This document shows, in pieces, positions 55,770 through 64,000 of a DNA stretch of 64,000 nucleotides (the stretch's first letter is position 1; every line of letters starts with the position of its first letter). The translations under genes and the position numbers were made by a program. The notes under the pieces were generated by a model that worked only from the letters and a program-made list of their open reading frames with translations, was not told the DNA's origin and ran no database searches. The stretch is from Neoceratodus forsteri (taxonomy: Eukaryota; Chordata; Ceratodontiformes; Ceratodontidae), in assembly GCA_016271365.2 (NCBI GenBank), contig CM057455.1, positions 1,558,094,501 through 1,558,158,500 on the forward strand, given 5' to 3'.

Positions 55770-57254
55770 ATGAGTGCGTGGGCAGTTAGGAGAGCCAAAA
55801 GCAAATACTTCAAGGAAACTCTCTCCAACTCCTGGGGTGATGGAAAAAAAATTTGGATTAACTTGAAAGACCTTACAGGCAAGGACCCTAAGTCACCACC
55901 CACCATGCTAAACACAAATGGAACACCAACAACTGACCTGCACACCATCACCAACACCTTTAACAACGCGTTCTCTAACTTGGATAGTGTCCTACCTTCT
56001 AATTTCTTTGATGCCCCCTCTGGTAGTAACCCTCCTGCAACTACTCTGCTCCTACACTCTGCCCCACAATTCTACTTCAAGGAGATCCCAGTGCATGAAG
56101 CCAGAACCTATATTCGGAAGGCCATTCACAATGCAGGCTACAGCGGTGACTCCCTTGACCTGAAGTTGTTAGCGCTTGTCCTTGAAGAAGTCCTTGAACC
56201 CTTGACAAAGGTCCTCAATCTATCACTAAGGATGTCCCAGTTCCCATCTTGCTGGAAACAGGCGACCATCACACTGATACACAAAAGTGGAGACAAATCA
56301 CTGCACTCCAACTACAGACCTATCTCAATCCTCCCTCCATTGTCTAAGGCCCTGGAGCGCATCGCCTCAGACCAATTAGTCAAGTACCTGGAAAAATACA
56401 ACATCCAGTGTCCTAAGCAACATGGTTTCCAAAAAGGGCACAGTACCACCACTGCACTATTAGAATTCACAGGCTTCATCCATACCACACTTGATCAAGG
56501 AAACTGTGTAGGGGTAGTATTCATCGACCTTACGAAAGCCTTTGATACCGTGAACCACCCACTCCTACTCAAGCAATTATCAAACATTGGGCTCTCCAAT
56601 GAAGCACTGCTCTGGTTTTCAAGCTACCTTGGGGAGAGGGTCCAGCGGGTTAGGATTGCCAGTGTTACCTCGGAAGAAAAGCCTGTCCTTTCAGGGGTCC
56701 CACAGGGGTCCATCCTGGGGCCACTACTCTTCAGCCTCTTCCTCAACGACCTTCCCAGTGTCTGCCAACAGAAATTACTGCTCTACGCCGATGACACAGT
56801 CATGGTCACCAGCCACCAAAACACAGAGCTCCTCGAGAAACAATTACAGCTTGAATTCATGCACATCGAAGAATGGTTCAAGTCACACAAACTGGTCATG
56901 AACTACAGCAAAACAAAGGTTATGACCTTCTACAATGCCAGGAGCAAGTACAAATCCCGTGACCTCACCATCCTAAACCAAACAGGGACCTTACTTGAAC
57001 ACGTTCCTGATTTTAAATACCTAGGTGTCACATCGGACAGCTCACTGTCCTACCATCGGCACATAGATTCTGTCGCCAAAGCCACCAACATCCGTATAGG
57101 CCTGCTCTACAGGCACAAACACTGCATGACTCCTGACACTCTCTGGTTGGCTATCAACAGCTCTGTCACCTCCATCATTGATTACGGGCTAGCAATTTAT
57201 GGCTCTGCCTCCGCAGAATTACAGTTGCACTCAACAATGCATGCAGGCAGCTAA
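55770..57254 (+). CDS. L2 reverse transcriptase, 494 codons open
   Basis: Complete palm: SLHSNYRPISILPPLSKALE, GFQKGHSTTTALLEF, VVFIDLTKAFDTVNH (motif A), LSGVPQGSILGPLLFSLFLN (motif B), LLYADDTVMVTS (motif C, both Asp), EWFKSHKLVMNYSKTKVM and FKYLGVTSDSSLSY (thumb). The ORF start at 55770 is a mid-protein Met; true coding enters from the upstream frame (KYKAARNECV near 55754-55783). A second frameshift near 57215 leads into the C-terminal domain (ACRQLTGADRF to a stop at 57622). Apart from these two slips the enzyme looks intact, indicating recent activity of this family. Confidence 0.85.
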   Translation: MSAWAVRRAKSKYFKETLSNSWGDGKKIWINLKDLTGKDPKSPPTMLNTNGTPTTDLHTITNTFNNAFSNLDSVLPSNFFDAPSGSNPPATTLLLHSAPQFYFKEIPVHEARTYIRKAIHNAGYSGDSLDLKLLALVLEEVLEPLTKVLNLSLRMSQFPSCWKQATITLIHKSGDKSLHSNYRPISILPPLSKALERIASDQLVKYLEKYNIQCPKQHGFQKGHSTTTALLEFTGFIHTTLDQGNCVGVVFIDLTKAFDTVNHPLLLKQLSNIGLSNEALLWFSSYLGERVQRVRIASVTSEEKPVLSGVPQGSILGPLLFSLFLNDLPSVCQQKLLLYADDTVMVTSHQNTELLEKQLQLEFMHIEEWFKSHKLVMNYSKTKVMTFYNARSKYKSRDLTILNQTGTLLEHVPDFKYLGVTSDSSLSYHRHIDSVAKATNIRIGLLYRHKHCMTPDTLWLAINSSVTSIIDYGLAIYGSASAELQLHSTMHAGS

Positions 57255-58018
57255 CTGGGGCTGATCGATTTACACACGCTTGTGACCTGTACACTCTGAC
57301 AGGATGGCTACCTCTCATCAGCCGGATACAGTATCAAACCTGCCTCTTAGCCAAAAAAGTCCTCCTCGGGGCCATGCCCCCGGGCATTGAAAAGCTACTT
57401 ATTGACCACCACAGCACCCAGAGAACTAGAAGTTCACAACAACTAACCTTCCTTGTCCCCAGATGCCAGACTACCATGGGCCAGAGGACCTTTGCCCACA
57501 GAGCACCACAGTGGTACAATACTCTCAACAAAGAAACTCTTACTGCTGCTACTCTTGGCCCTTTTAAGAGACAACTCCGACTTCATCTCATTTCAACTAG
57601 TCGTTGTGACTGCCTCGCCTAATCGGGGGCCCACCGTTCACTGCCCTCCACTTCAGTCTTGAAAGCTATCTTTCCCGCCTTGCCTCCTTCTACCTGCCTA
57701 CTCCTTGCCCCCTATCCCTTTCCTCCCCTGGGGCATTTCCTGACTTCTATCCCTCCTCTCCCTCCCCTTTAGAGCTCCTACCCTCACCCTCTACCCTCCG
57801 ACAATGGCCTTCCTGCCTGCATACCCCCTTCCCTCTCACCTGCAGTGCTTATTTCCAAGATTGCCCTTGGCTGGTATGTCATGCTACCTAATATTTGGCA
57901 CATTTTGAATTACTGGAATTTCCTAAGCCTCAGTCTCTTACTTCTTGTTATTGTGTAACTGTATTATTATGTTAACCTTTGTATGTATGTATGTATACCC
58001 CCATTCCTTCGACGTGGA

Positions 58019-58051
58019 ACCTTTGTAAACGAGCAGTTCCTGCTCAAAGGT
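58019..58051 (+). other. Conserved bulged hairpin at the L2 3' end (copy B)
   Basis: ACCTTTG, bulge TAAAC, GAGC, loop AGTTCCT, GCTCAAAGGT. Pairing is identical to copy A, while the loop and bulge bases differ, so structure is held more strictly than the unpaired text. Confidence 0.65.
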
Positions 58052-58104
58052 ATTTGTAATCCTAGATTTCAATAAAATAAAAAAAAATAAAATAAAAAAT
58101 AAAC

Positions 58105-58370
58105 TAATTCTTTTTAAGCACGCTGCTCATGGGCTCATGAAACATAGCCTACATCATGTTATTCTTAGTTCTAACTGTTGGACTACTGTATATAGTCTAC
58201 AGCTTTACCCCCATAATGTATCTTATAGAAGTAAGACAGATTTATTAAGTACTTGTATTAAGAGGGGTGGTGCCCTCCAAAGGATGTTAATTGTATCCTA
58301 ATGTATTACATCAGGAACAGTAACTGTATATTTGTTGAGATATACAATAAATATAAAGTATAAAAGAAAA
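58105..58370 (+). mobile_element. L1/Tx1-type LINE, 3' end
   Basis: AT-rich non-coding sequence ending ATACAATAAATATAAAG..TAAAAGAAAA at 58370, directly before AGTACTGGGACTGATCCT (58371-58388), which repeats AGTACTGGAACTGGTCCT at 52877-52894 (16 of 18). This closes the insertion that starts at 52895. Assignment to the same L1 as 52895-54240 rests on the shared duplication, not on sequence homology I can verify. Confidence 0.55.
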
Positions 58371-59245
58371 AGTACTGGGACTGATCCTCTTCCATGTCTA
58401 CATAAGTGACACAGCTGAGGAGCTGGAAAGAAAGGTGTGTCTCTTTGCAGATGATACAAAAATATGCAACAGGGTGGACACTTAGGAAGGGAATCTGGGG
58501 AAAGTAGAAGAATGGTCTAGAGTATGGCAGCTGGGTTTCAGTGCCAAAAAGTGCAGGGTATGCACCTGTAGCAGGGAAACCCAGGAGTTGAGTCTAAGAT
58601 GGTGGGGAGGGGTACTTACAGTCACTAAGCAAGAACGAAACCTCACAAGGCAGTAGGAAAGGCTAGTAGGATGGTGGAGTGCATTGGGAGGGTGATTTTT
58701 ATCAGCAGGAGGAGGAGGAAGGAGGTGGTGCTGCCATTGTTTCACTCACTGGTGAGGACCCACCTGGAGTACTATGTCCAGTTCTGGAGGCCACATCTCC
58801 ACAAGAACATTGACAGGGTGGAAGCAGTACAGGGGAAGGCAGTCAGAACTCAACATGTGCTTCCTGAAGGACAGGAGAGTGACAGGAAACATGATTGAGG
58901 CCTACAAGTACCTCACAGGTGTGAGCAAGTTGCAGGTGGGGTGTCTTTGTCAGAGAAACAAAGGCACTAGAGCATGGGAGCATGTAGTGAAGCTAAGGGG
59001 GGGGGAAGTTTAGAAGAGATGCAAGGAAATACGTCTTCATGGAATGGGTGGTGGATGATTGGAAATGCCTACCAGAGGGGGTTTTGGGGAGTTTCAAGCA
59101 TGTGAGGGATAGGCACAGGGACAAATTGGGGAGAGGGAGGGACACCAGTGACCAAATAGGGTCAGAGGCATCAGAATAGGCAAGGAAAAGTGGCAGACTA
59201 GATGGTCCTACCAATCCTTTTCTGCCAGCGGTCTGTTTCTCTGTT
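58371..59245 (+). mobile_element. CR1 LINE copy 4, downstream part
   Basis: Resumes at motif B/C: GLILFHVYISDTAEELERKVCLFADDTKICNRVDT (58377-58480; FADD intact), WSRVWQLGFSAKKC, then the C-terminal MVECIGRVIF, LVRTHLEYYVQFWRPHLHKNIDRVEAVQ (58757-58840) and MIEAYKYLTGVSK, ending in a CR1-like 3' UTR near 59245. The frame is broken repeatedly, including a TAG at 58481. Confidence 0.8.
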
Positions 59246-59261
59246 AATCCTACGTTTGGTG

Positions 59262-59392
59262 GGCAACTGCTTAGCTGAGGCTATCTGCCGGCTCGGGTGT
59301 CAGTCAGAGCCTTGTCCACAGACAAAGCTCCACCTGCAGCAATCTAGTCCCCTTAGTAATAGTAAACACTTTGCATAACATCACAAAGGCAG
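59262..59392 (+). repeat. Dispersed repeat Y, third copy (rear part)
   Basis: TTAGCTGAGGCTATCTGCCGG, GGTGTCAGT, GCCTTGTCCACAGA and CACCTGCAGCAAT match 16770-16845. It runs up to the target duplication of the ribozyme-bearing insertion. Confidence 0.55.
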
Positions 59393-59408
59393 TACAATGA
59401 ACCCACGA

Positions 59409-59610
59409 GAATGAACCCAATGAACAGACGAGGCATACTGATGAGTCCTGGTAGGACGAAACACATGTCTATGTCTTCTGTTGGCACCCTTTGCAAACTG
59501 TGTGAGAGGCCTTTCGGCACCATGCATTTCTGCTTAAAGTTGAACCAGCAAAATATTCTGTGGTGATTTGCATATGCAGCCTATGATGCTTTGCATGTGT
59601 GATTTTGTAT
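59409..59610 (+). mobile_element. Short insertion carrying a hammerhead ribozyme, with 16-bp target duplication
   Basis: TACAATGAACCCACGA (59393-59408) and TACAATGAACCCATGA (59611-59626), 15 of 16 equal, flank 202 bp that begin with further AATGAACCCAATGAA text and hold the ribozyme. The rest has no coding potential. Known families with such ribozymes are Penelope-like elements, whose pseudo-LTRs carry them, and small non-autonomous retroelements. This could be a short Penelope-derived end or an independent retrozyme-like element. Family not recognised. Confidence 0.65.
59430..59477 (+). ncRNA. Type I hammerhead ribozyme, intact core, short stem III
   Basis: Core and stems are all present in order. 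The 5' strand of stem I (59430-59437) leads to CTGATGA (59438-59444). Stem II is GTCC (59445-59448) with loop TGGTA and GGAC (59454-59457), then GAAA (59458-59461). Stem III is CA, CA loop and TG before T16.1, and the cleavage triplet GTC ends at 59469. Stem I closes with TATGTCTT (59470-59477) pairing eight bases with 59437-59430, two of them G-U. A very short stem III is the known form of Schistosoma and Penelope-type ribozymes, which often work as dimers. Predicted cut follows 59469. Confidence 0.85.
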
Positions 59611-59626
59611 TACAATGAACCCATGA

Positions 59627-60360
59627 CCATCAGGACTGTTACTAAGTGTGATCAAGTCCAGAAAGCCTCCAGTATTGTCCAGTCCCTAAAAGGGCCACTG
59701 AGACATAATGCATCTGCTCTCAAATTATAGTTCAAATACAAGAACTCAATACTAGCCCATTGTTTTTGTGAAGAACCAGTTCTCCCCCACAAAGCTATAC
59801 CCCACCACCTAAGCCTTCTGAAGTAGATGTTATAAAACATAGAAGAAACATTAAATTAAATCCCAGCAACAGAACTACTGTACCGAGAGATTACTTCGTT
59901 CTCCATATCTGTAAACTGAGATTATTGCTAAACTGCTGGAGTTATCCCTATATAATAAAGTGGCACATTTACACTTACTGCCTCTGGTTAAAGTATTAAC
60001 ATAAAACAAATGCAAGAGCTTGTGGTAGTTTAAAACAAAGCCACTTCAGTCAGTGAGTTGAAGAAACCAAACCTTCAGTTTGTGAAATACACAATCCGAA
60101 TTAAGCATGTTAACAGTGCCTAAAAAACTGATACTGTACCAGTATCCAGCACAGCATCCTAAAAACTATCATGTTCCCTCTTCGACTGTCATCCCGTCAT
60201 TCTTCACTTTGCTGTCTCAATTGCTCATCATAGTTTCAGCCACCCATTTACCTTAGTACAGTAGATTCTAATAATATAGATCTTGCCATTATTTAACGCC
60301 ATATCCATGTTCTGCTCTTTTGTTCACATCCTGTATGTATCTTGTGATTAAACTGTAAAA
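59627..60360. other. Unassigned 0.7 kb segment
   Basis: No recognisable reading frame or repeat. It leads into the L2-type 3' end at about 60370. Confidence 0.35.
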
Positions 60361-60369
60361 TTGTATATA

Positions 60370-60480
60370 CTTTGAATTTACCATGAAACCCTTATGTAAG
60401 TCTTATTGTCGATGAAGAACCTTTTGTAAATTAGCTTGTATGGCTCAAAGGTATTGTATCTGATTATCACAAATAAATAA
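60370..60480 (+). mobile_element. L2-type 3' end only (severely truncated or SINE tail)
   Basis: Ends AACCTTTTGTAAATTAGC, loop, GGCTCAAAGGTATTG and ACAAATAAATAA, matching the 3' ends of L2 copies A and B. One stem position is mismatched (TAGC against GCTC). No coding text precedes it, so this is either a heavily truncated L2 or a SINE that borrowed the tail. Confidence 0.65.
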
Positions 60481-60522
60481 CTATACAGTTTTGAGATGGA
60501 CTGAGTAGACCATCGCATGTTT

Positions 60523-60665
60523 CTTTTTTTTTTTTTTGGATATTTAATAGTTTATTACAAGGACTGTAATACAACAGGTGCACAACCATAATCAAAAACA
60601 TTTGAACTTTAAAGTAGGTACATTGTAGAACCAGTTCAGCAAATAACAATTCCAGTTCCAGGCTT
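60523..60665 (-). pseudogene. Processed retrocopy of a cellular 3' UTR
   Basis: On the minus strand about 125 bases of non-repetitive text end in AATAAA (complement of TTTATT at 60551-60556), then about 14 bases later a run of 15 A (60537-60523). A polyadenylation signal at that distance from a pure poly(A) tract is what an mRNA 3' end copied by a LINE looks like. The parent gene is unknown. Plus-strand L2 sequence begins at about 60660. Confidence 0.55.
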
Positions 60666-60689
60666 GGGTGGAGATGATAAAACCTGGCA

Positions 60690-61290
60690 TTATAGCCCTC
60701 ACTGAGATCTGGCCCTCTGCAAAAAACTCAGATGCCTCGCATCTCAGTAGATGGCTACAACACCTTCAGACAGGACAGGCTAACCAAGCACAGGGGTGGT
60801 TGCCTTGTCTATGTTAGGAATGACATTAAAGTCCAGACCCTGGACAACAGCATGTACTCCAATGAGGCCGAAATCTTTAATCTAAAACTCACCATAGGGC
60901 AACAAAGCAAGGTCCTGCTGTTCATACATACCACCGGATAAGCATGCCACTGGCCTCAAACTATTTGTAAACAGCCGGCAACAGTTGGGCATGAACTGGG
61001 AACAAGTCATTGTATGAGACTTTAACACCAACTGGCAGTCCCAGAAGGAAACTCACACAAGAGACCTTATCTCCAGCCTATACCTCACCCACCTGGTCAC
61101 CCATGCCACCCAGCTTAACTACAAAACAGGTACCAGTTCACTCATTGACTGGCTCCTCTCCTCCCACCCAAAGCACATATCAGAATTATCTGTACTGCCA
61201 GACAGCCTCAGCGACCACTCCCCAGTCCAGTTCAGCTGGGCCAAGTTCACCAAACTCCCTCCCAAGGTTTCTAGAAACAGGGCCCTGAGG
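60690..61290 (+). pseudogene. L2 endonuclease (copy C)
   Basis: IALTEIWPSAKN (catalytic Glu kept), a GGCLVYVRND segment, then VIV followed by a TGA where GDFN should start (61015-61020; FNTNWQ continues after it), LIDWLLSSHPKH and LSDHSPVQFSW (SDH kept). Frames change near 60945 and 61010. Not functional. Confidence 0.7.
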
Positions 61291-61374
61291 CCTGGGCTAC
61301 TGGACACCTTTAAACACTATTTAACACAGATTGACTGGTCACCACTTGACAGAGCCACTGATGGCAACCAAGCC

Positions 61375-63414
61375 TTGAAATTCCTAGTCACAGCCTTCAA
61401 TCGAGCCTGTGACATATTTGCGCCTTTCAAAACTAAAGAAGCGAAAGGAACTCACTACTCCTGGCTCTCCAGCTCCCTAACTCACCTAATACATAATCAT
61501 GACAACCTGTGGCATAAGGCCAAGTCATCCAGAAAACAAGCTGATGTCATTGCATACAGGGCAGCTAGAAACCATTGCACCAGGCTCATCCAATCTGCCA
61601 AAGCCATGCACTACAAGGACCTTCTCACCAAGAATTGGGGCTCTGGTAAGGACTTCCGGAACTCCATGAAATCCCTTACAGGGAGAGCTGCCAGACATGA
61701 TCATGACCTCTGCAGGGATGATACAGGAACCCGTTGACCTAGCCAACAAGTTCAACGCTACCTTTATGGATCTCTCAGGAGTGCTACTGGCCAGTTACCT
61801 AAACCTGGCTACCAATCAAGCCTCCCCCTCTACACCAAGAACTGAGTCACCGCTTGTCTACTTCAAACAAGTCACCAGGGCTGAGACCATCAAATACATC
61901 AAGCGAGTCATTGGAAAGATGAGGATGGGGAGTGACCAAGTCAATATGAAGATAGTAGCCCTTGTCCTAAATGAGCTTGCCGACACGCTTACTAAGGTTT
62001 TTAATGCCTCACTCAGGTCAGGTGTGTTCCCTGACAGCTGGAAGATGGCCTTGGTCACACCTGTTTTCAAATCTGGAGACAGAACCAACACCTCCAACTA
62101 CAGGCCAGTATCTATCCTCCCCTCTCCAAAGCACTAGAGAGGGCAGTCTCTGACCAACTCACACAGTTCCTCAAGAAGTACAATCTAATGTGCCCCCAAC
62201 AGCATGGCTTCTGAAAACACCACTCCAACCTAACAGCCCTAGTTGAATACACTTCCCAACTACATGATGCATTAGACAAAGGGATGGCAGTGGGGTCAGT
62301 CTTCATAGACCTCACGAAGGCTTTCAACACGGTTAACCACAACATGCTCCTTTACAGCCTGATCTCAACAGGTCTATTCCCAGACAGAGTGGCATGGTTC
62401 AGCAGCTACCTTGCCTATCAGTCTCAGCACATCAGAATTGGTGACTCATTCTCTGCTCCCAGGGAGATAAACACTGGAGTCCCCCAAGGATCAATCCTAG
62501 GGCCACTCCTTTTCAGTCTCTACATCAACACCTTGCCCACAGCCTGCCTGGCACACATCGTACTTTACGCAGACAATGCTGTCATTTCGGCTCCTGGCGA
62601 GGATCAGGATACCATCACCTCCCTACTATAAGATAGTTTCCACAAGCTTGAATCCTGGTTCTGCAACAAAAAACTGTTGCTCAACCACAAAAAAACAAAG
62701 AGCTTGCTGTTCACTGTCCCACAGAAAAAAAAAGAAGTTCCACCCCTTGCTTATACAGAATCTTAATGGTGAAGCTCTAGAGCAAGTATACTCCTTTAAA
62801 TATCTGGTTCTCATTGACGACACTCTCAACTTCTCTAGTCACATAGACCATGTGGTCAAGACCACTAGTATGAAACTTGGGGTGCTATACTGCCACAGGC
62901 ACTCCATGACACCTGACTCACTAAAACTTGCCACGAGCAGCTCGGTCCTTGCGTCAATTGACTACAGCCCACCAATATATGGAGCAAGTTCCAACACTGC
63001 ACTCAACAGAATAAAATCCTTACTAAACAAGGCCTGCCAGCTGACCCTAGGTGCTGAATCTTCTATCCACAACTGTGGCTATACTTCTAATCAGGATGGC
63101 TTCCTCTCCATCTTAGAGCTCGCTACTTGACCTTCCTGCTTGTTAAAAAAGCCTAACTAGGACTTGTGACACCATCTTTATGTGAACTATTTCAGTGGGC
63201 TTTACCAGCCAAACCTACCAGGAATGCAGAGAAGGGTGGGCTCCTGGTGCCTTTTAAATGCACTACCCTGACCCAGACATCCATCTTGTACCAAGGGCCT
63301 AAATGGTATAATGGGTTACTGGCATCCCTCATGGAAAGCAGTAAAATTGGCCTCTTCAAAACAGGACTCAGGACTCTGCTGCATTGTGAAATGGCATGTG
63401 TTTACTTCAACTAG
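61375..63414 (+). pseudogene. L2 reverse transcriptase and C-terminal domain (copy C)
   Basis: Pieces: SNYRPVSILPSPKH (62096-62137), SVFIDLTKAFNTVNH (motif A, near 62296-62340), NTGVPQGSILGPLLFSLYIN (motif B) and IVLYADNAVIS (motif C near 62558-62590). In motif C the second catalytic Asp of YADD is Asn, which would kill the enzyme. The thumb (LEQVYSFKYLV) and C-terminus (TSMKLGVLYCHRHSMTPDS, PKWYNGLLASLM) follow in other frames. Several frameshifts. Confidence 0.78.
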
Positions 63415-64000
63415 CCTATAACAGGGCACTGTAGTCTGAATCCACCTCCCCTCACAACCCCCACCCCCCTTACATATCTCCTCACCTGACCACTGCCTGC
63501 TCCCCTGTCTCCACCATTCTTGTCCACCCTCACCAACCTCCCACTAAGCTCCCAGCTGACCACCCCAGTACCCCTCCCCACCCCCTTTCTCTAGATGTTC
63601 CACCCTCATCAGCCTCCCACTAAGCTCCCAGCTGCCCACACCCCAGCAGCCCCTCCTCCCCACCCCCACCCCTTTCTCCCACACTGCCCCTCCTACAGCT
63701 TCACCTACCCTTCCAACCATCACCTCCCTCAATTGACAAAGCAGACCTCAGGCTGCCTCCCCCCATTCCCTTCCCCACCATATCAACTGACCCCTACCTG
63801 CGCAATCAGCACTACCAGGGGATTAAGGCAACTTTCCTCCTGCCAATATTGAGCACTTTGTTTGAAACTGTATTTTGTATAAGTTGTGTCATGAATACTT
63901 TTAGCTGTAACCAGAAACAAACTGTCCTTTGTAACCAATTCTTACTGTACTTACTGTCTGTAATCTGTATGTTTCACACAACTGTTTCGTTTTATTTATG

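Larger units (their letters stand above)
54240..58104 (+). mobile_element. L2-type LINE copy B, nearly complete and best preserved
   Basis: Contains an endonuclease ORF (54388-55752), a reverse transcriptase ORF (55770-57254) and its C-terminus (to 57622), a C/T-rich 3' UTR, the 3' hairpin (58019-58051) and an A-rich AATAAAATAAA tail ending about 58103. Only two frameshifts separate the parts. The 5' limit lies somewhere in 54200-54390 and is not resolved. It is nested in the L1, which is nested in CR1 copy 4, so it is the youngest of the three. Confidence 0.85.
60660..64000 (+). mobile_element. L2-type LINE copy C, runs off the window
   Basis: Starts inside the endonuclease (IIKPGIIALTEIW near 60676) and runs through reverse transcriptase, C-terminal domain (to 63414) and a C-rich 3' UTR. 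The 3' hairpin and tail have not been reached at 64000. It is about as diverged from copies A and B as they are from each other, so it belongs to an older subfamily. Confidence 0.8.

Noticed and set aside
1..64000. CRISPR arrays, bacterial operons, riboswitches
   Set aside because: No regularly spaced short repeats with unique spacers, no ribosome-binding-site-led gene strings; the content is typical of a vertebrate nuclear genome.

Overview
The window is vertebrate nuclear DNA made almost entirely of transposable-element remains. It has no bacterial-style operons. The only piece that looks like a host protein-coding gene is one 78-bp exon at 13865-13942, encoding part of a RhoGAP domain closest in my memory to the ARHGAP18/28/40 group. 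The region is therefore best read as a large intron, or the edge, of such a gene. The mix of CR1, L2, an L1/Tx1-type ORF1, DIRS-like and Ngaro-like tyrosine-recombinase elements, a Penelope-like element and hAT-type MITEs argues for a non-mammalian vertebrate with a repeat-rich genome. An amphibian (for example a caecilian) or a sauropsid is likely, but the sequence alone does not settle the species.

Layout. 1-11968: two nested DIRS-like elements. Element A (1-2360 and 11707-11968) is split by element B (2361-11706). B itself carries a minus-strand CR1 (2830-5995) and a small insertion in its recombinase gene. 11970-12960: a minisatellite of about 100 bp. 13163-15745: a MITE, the RhoGAP exon, an hAT MITE, a long inverted repeat and a CR1 3' end. 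15950-17300: direct repeats of an unnamed family. 18355-21301 (minus): a LINE with a long open reverse-transcriptase frame. 21838-25050: L2 copy A. 25130-26217 (minus): Ngaro/DIRS-type pol. 26440-31830 (minus): a Penelope-like element between direct repeats. 32960-39895: an old minus-strand CR1 split by a full-length plus-strand CR1 whose 5' UTR is repeated. 39895-41165: an unidentified ORF remnant split by a SINE-like insertion. 42298-43273: a tandem duplication and a palindrome. 44430-47200 (minus): another LINE. 49900-59245: a plus-strand CR1 split by a second SINE copy and by an L1 that in turn holds a nearly intact L2. 59262-60660: a hammerhead-ribozyme-bearing insertion, an L2 tail and a retrocopied 3' UTR. 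60660-64000: L2 copy C, running off the window.

The most notable signals are: a type I hammerhead ribozyme with an intact core and short stem III inside a roughly 200-bp insertion with its own target duplication (59409-59610); a DIRS element sitting at the centre of another element's internal complementary region; a SINE-like family with two dated insertions; an NPGP (2A-like) motif before the L2 endonuclease; a conserved bulged 3' hairpin in the L2 copies; and repeated 5' UTR units in a CR1. Nearly all coding remnants are decayed. The L2 at 54388-57622 and the minus-strand reverse transcriptase at 19546-20607 are the best preserved.
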